In this document: positions 60,989 through 64,000 of the stretch, piece after piece | Layout: every line of letters begins with the position of its first letter | Numbering within the stretch: position 1 is the stretch's first letter | Origin: an uncultured Bacteroidales bacterium | GTDB lineage: Bacteria > Bacteroidota > Bacteroidia > Bacteroidales > ML635J-15 | Assembly: GCA_905234755.1 (NCBI GenBank) | Contig: CAJOIT010000002.1 | Span: forward strand, 214,405-278,404 | Direction: 5' to 3' | Length of the DNA stretch: 64,000 nucleotides | The notes under the pieces: generated by a model | What the model was told of the DNA's origin: nothing | Seen by the model: the letters and a program-made list of their open reading frames with translations, nothing else | The model's database searches: none | Position numbers and translations under genes: made by a program

Positions 60989-63954
60989 TTGTCATATATG
61001 GCATTGTACAATGCCTCCTCGATGTTGGTACGAATATTCTGCTTCATCAGTTTGCCATTTTCGGAATCGGTATAGACGCGATTTGTAAGAACTACTACCG
61101 CCATATTGTATTCGGGGTCAGCCCAAACCATTGTACCTGTGTAGCCTGTATGTCCAAAAGATCTGTCTGACGAACTCTTGCTTCCTGTTCCCTTTGAACG
61201 GTCTGGAACGGGCTTGTCCCAGCACAACGCCCTGCGACAAAATGTCGGTTCGTAATGATATTCGGTAAAACGCTGAACAGCGGTATCCGAAAAATACCTA
61301 ACTCCGCCATATTCACCATTTTCGAGATATATTTCCATAATCTTTGCCAAATCGTTGGCGTTGCCAAAAAGTCCTGCATGACCGGAAACACCGCCGAGCA
61401 TTGCCGCCGCTTGGTCGTGTACATGACCGTGAAGCTGCTGTTTGCGGAAATAAGTGTCGTTCTCGGTAGGTATAATCTGTTCCAACTTATATCGGTCTAA
61501 TGGATTAAAACACAATGAGTATGCACCAAGAGGAGCAAAAACTTTCCTATATGTGTATTTTACATAATCTTCGCCTGTCATGTGCATTATCACATAAGGC
61601 ATTACAATGAAGCCCAAATCGGAGTACACATATTTTCCCTTATTTTCGAGTCCCGATTCCTTTATAAGCTTGAACATTTCATCCTTGTACGACTTCGCCA
61701 TAAACAGGTCGTCGGCAACCTGAATCGTAAATTTGTCGGACTTGGTATCGCTGTAAATCTTGGGATAAACTTCCTCGTCCATTGTCTTCTTGTAGAACGG
61801 AATCCACGACCTCAACCCCGCCCTATGAGTAAGCACCTGCTCGAATGTAAGGTGCGACTTATTCGAATTTTTCCACAAATCGTAGTAGTCCGAAACCTTG
61901 TCCTTTATAGTAAACTTACCCTCATCGTAGAGCATTATTATGTCGGAAGTTGTTGCTATAACCTTTGTCAGCGAAGCAAGGTCGTAAACATCGAAGTCAT
62001 CCACTTTTTCCTTCTCATCGTAGGTATGATATCCCATTGATTTATGATAAATTACAATACCATTTCGTACAAGTACCACCTGTCCGCCCGGATATGCCTT
62101 GGTGTGAATACCGCTCTTGAAAATGGAATCAACCTTGTGGATTACCTCTGACTTAACGCCAGCATCTTCAGGGATTTTCGAATATTTCAATCGTATTTTC
62201 TGCGTTTTCTCGCCCATACCTTCCTTTAGGTTCTCGGTTGCAGAAATAGGCAAAACTCCGCAGGCAGGGATACCGCCAAATACAAGCTGGGCGGAAAAAT
62301 CGTTTGTTATTTCCCAGTCGTTGTATGAAACTATTACCGACTTTGCACTGTCAATGTTGTTGAAATAAGCTAGTCCATACGGGTTTGCAAACAAGTCGAA
62401 CACCACATTTTTACAATTTGCAAGAATTTCGTTTGCCCCATCGATTGTTGCCTGCGAAATTCCGAACTTCTTTGCAACAGAACGCTGATTCTGCCCATGT
62501 ACACTTACAATGACAATATCGTACGGAGCAAGCTTTTTCTTGCGTTGTTCGGCAGACATACCTTTAAAGTCCTTGGAATACACAAAATTCTTGACATCTG
62601 CATAATAGCGCAACCTTTTCTGGAAATATGTTTCTTCGGTGCTTTCGAACGACACCGATGCTATTTTAACAGAATCAAGCTTCATTATCGGCACTAGCGA
62701 ATCCTGATTTTTTGCAAGCGTCAAGGCGTTTTCTATCAGGTGCTGCTGCATCAGGCGCGCTTGCACATCGTTGAGGTCGGCATATACATTCTTTGTCAAT
62801 ATTGGTTCGTAACCTTTGTTTAAACCAAGGCGCAACTTAGTTAGTAATACACGATTGCAAGCCTCATCAATATCCTTTTCAGAAATTTTTCCTTCGTCGA
62901 TGGCTGATTTCAATTTTTCTATCACATCCTTAACATCGGTTGGAAACATAATCATATCATTGCCTGCGAGCAAAGCCATGACATCGGCTTCGTTGCCCTT
63001 GTAATTGGTTGTGATTCCGCCCATATTCATAGCATCAGTAAATACTATACCGTTGAAATTCACATCCTTGCGCAGAACTTTCTTGATAGCCTTAGCCGAA
63101 AGCGATGCTGGAAGATTTTCGGTTGAATCTATCGTTGGAACGAAAAGGTGAGAAACCATCATTCCTCCTACGCCTTTTGCTGATAAATAGCGGAAAGGAT
63201 ATAACTCTATGGAATCTAATCTATCGCGGTCGTGCAAGATTATTGGCATAGCCTTGTGTGAATCTACATTAGTATCACCATGACCGGGGAAATGCTTACC
63301 GACAGCCAGCACGCCGTTATCCTGCATTCCCTTGGCGTACATCCAGCCTTTTTCGGCAACTTTGTGCTTGTTCTCGCCAAAGGAGCGGTCATTTATGACA
63401 GGATTTGATGGATTTACATTTACATCCAATACAGGAGCAAAGTTTACGTTTGCACCAACTCTTTTGAGCTGTCTTGCAAATTCAGCACCCATATCGTACA
63501 CCAAAGCATTATTGGTAATTGCCCCCACAAGCATCTGCCGCGGATACATTACCACGCTATCGAGACGCATACTAAGCGACCATTCGGCATCCATGCCAAC
63601 CAATAGAGGAACTTTGCTAACTTTCTGCAAACGGTTTACAAGATTTATCTGCCTTCCTGGGCCTCCCTGCATGAAAATTACACCTCCAAGCTGGTATTTT
63701 TCGACAAGAGCAACAGTTTCTGAATTGTAAGATGCTGATTTGTTCGAATATACAGGAATCATTATAAGCTGTGCAATCTTCTCGTCAAGAGTCATTTGGC
63801 TCATTACCGAATCAACCCACGAAATGTCCATATTCCAGAACCAAGGTTCTTCGGTTTGTTTATAGCCAGTGCGTTCCACTTCGCTTATAGCCACCGTCAT
63901 TCCTATGCAACTGAATGCCGCAACAAATATCAGAACAGCAATTATCTTTCTCAT
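60985..63954 (-). CDS. GH3 glycosidase / serine hydrolase fusion
   Basis: 989 residues with a signal peptide (MRKIIAVLIFVAAFSCIGMTVAIS). Residues about 35-390 are a glycoside hydrolase family 3 domain of NagZ type: KHFPGHGDTNVDSH (His/Asp pair), VGMDAEWSLSMRL and IVFTDAMNMGGI with the nucleophile Asp. A middle domain (about 400-600) resembles the GH3 C-terminal domain. Residues about 610-980 are a class C beta-lactamase-type serine hydrolase: S-x-x-K in DLASLTKV, Tyr in VYSDLGF and HTG (in FGHTGYTG) in place of KTG. This fusion is known in Bacteroidota and probably trims peptidoglycan fragments in the periplasm. It is the first gene of a unit with the barrel and polytopic membrane protein. 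Confidence 0.93.
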   Translation of the reverse strand: MRKIIAVLIFVAAFSCIGMTVAISEVERTGYKQTEEPWFWNMDISWVDSVMSQMTLDEKIAQLIMIPVYSNKSASYNSETVALVEKYQLGGVIFMQGGPGRQINLVNRLQKVSKVPLLVGMDAEWSLSMRLDSVVMYPRQMLVGAITNNALVYDMGAEFARQLKRVGANVNFAPVLDVNVNPSNPVINDRSFGENKHKVAEKGWMYAKGMQDNGVLAVGKHFPGHGDTNVDSHKAMPIILHDRDRLDSIELYPFRYLSAKGVGGMMVSHLFVPTIDSTENLPASLSAKAIKKVLRKDVNFNGIVFTDAMNMGGITTNYKGNEADVMALLAGNDMIMFPTDVKDVIEKLKSAIDEGKISEKDIDEACNRVLLTKLRLGLNKGYEPILTKNVYADLNDVQARLMQQHLIENALTLAKNQDSLVPIMKLDSVKIASVSFESTEETYFQKRLRYYADVKNFVYSKDFKGMSAEQRKKKLAPYDIVIVSVHGQNQRSVAKKFGISQATIDGANEILANCKNVVFDLFANPYGLAYFNNIDSAKSVIVSYNDWEITNDFSAQLVFGGIPACGVLPISATENLKEGMGEKTQKIRLKYSKIPEDAGVKSEVIHKVDSIFKSGIHTKAYPGGQVVLVRNGIVIYHKSMGYHTYDEKEKVDDFDVYDLASLTKVIATTSDIIMLYDEGKFTIKDKVSDYYDLWKNSNKSHLTFEQVLTHRAGLRSWIPFYKKTMDEEVYPKIYSDTKSDKFTIQVADDLFMAKSYKDEMFKLIKESGLENKGKYVYSDLGFIVMPYVIMHMTGEDYVKYTYRKVFAPLGAYSLCFNPLDRYKLEQIIPTENDTYFRKQQLHGHVHDQAAAMLGGVSGHAGLFGNANDLAKIMEIYLENGEYGGVRYFSDTAVQRFTEYHYEPTFCRRALCWDKPVPDRSKGTGSKSSSDRSFGHTGYTGTMVWADPEYNMAVVVLTNRVYTDSENGKLMKQNIRTNIEEALYNAIYDK

Positions 63955-63968
63955 TTTCTTAACCTTTG

Positions 63969-63976
63969 CGAAAATA
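63969..63976 (-). promoter_or_regulatory. Promoter-like TATTTTCG element of the GH3 fusion gene
   Basis: TATTTTCG on the minus strand, 15 bp upstream of the start codon, is one base away from TAnnTTTG; the same TTCG variant precedes the universal stress protein gene (6168-6175). Confidence 0.45.
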
Positions 63977-64000
63977 CAAATGACAAAAATAATTTAATAT

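Noticed and set aside
1..64000. tRNA, rRNA or insertion sequence genes
   Set aside because: I looked at the gene-free gaps and saw no cloverleaf with CCA-adjacent acceptor, no rRNA core sequence and no transposase frame.

Overview
The window reads as a chromosomal segment of a member of the Bacteroidota, most likely an anaerobic Bacteroidales. The evidence is: a ruvA-sprA-gcvH cluster (SprA is the type IX secretion translocon), at least three secreted proteins with type A type IX sorting domains, many lipoproteins, an lptC/CNNM/coaX envelope cluster typical of the phylum, a lysine 5,6-aminomutase alpha subunit, a full-length glutamate formiminotransferase-cyclodeaminase, and about twenty promoters matching the Bacteroidota -7 element TAnnTTTG. 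I saw no rRNA, tRNA, CRISPR array, transposase or integrase.

Layout. 1-7.9 kb is a mixed accessory region: a small lipoprotein, an AAA_14/DUF4143 ATPase preceded by 23-bp tandem repeats, a secreted C10 cysteine protease, two GLPGLI-like proteins around a tandem universal stress protein, and an unknown protein. Its intergenic gaps hold dispersed repeats. 7.9-13.4 kb has anmK, a lipoprotein/T9SS-cargo pair and an unknown anchored protein. 13.4-16.7 kb is a tight run of three nuclease-type enzymes (NUC1 lipoprotein, DUF1016, membrane-anchored EEP). 16.7-21.7 kb has a MORN-repeat protein co-transcribed with an exported protein ending in a peptide deformylase domain, divergent from ftcD. 21.8-31.6 kb is one gene for a roughly 3,290-residue adhesin of six ~430-residue modules. 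32-37.7 kb holds two single-stranded-DNA-binding proteins, two tandem promoter-driven small RNA candidates, a possible BECR-fold nuclease flanked by 64-bp direct repeats, bcp, recA, a TPR lipoprotein and a CapA-family protein. 37.8-46.8 kb has an orphan kamD and the coaX / outer-membrane protein / TPR / LptC / small membrane protein / CNNM / GT22-like operon. 47.2-50.1 kb has an unknown lipoprotein and a phosphoglycerate kinase carrying an extra, degenerate copy of its own C-terminal domain. 50.2-58.7 kb is ruvA-sprA-gcvH. 58.8-64 kb is a GH3/serine-hydrolase fusion with a beta-barrel protein and a polytopic membrane protein.

How it fits together. SprA would export the C10 protease, the 556-residue protein and the giant adhesin, all of which end in sorting domains. 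LptC, the outer-membrane proteins and the GH3/serine hydrolase and AnmK point to envelope building and peptidoglycan recycling. FtcD and KamD suggest amino-acid (histidine, lysine) fermentation. The items I consider most worth following are the exported deformylase-domain protein (18298-19857), the phosphoglycerate kinase with a duplicated domain (48148-50064), the pair of small RNAs (32333-32526) and the cassette-like gene between direct repeats (32762-33357).
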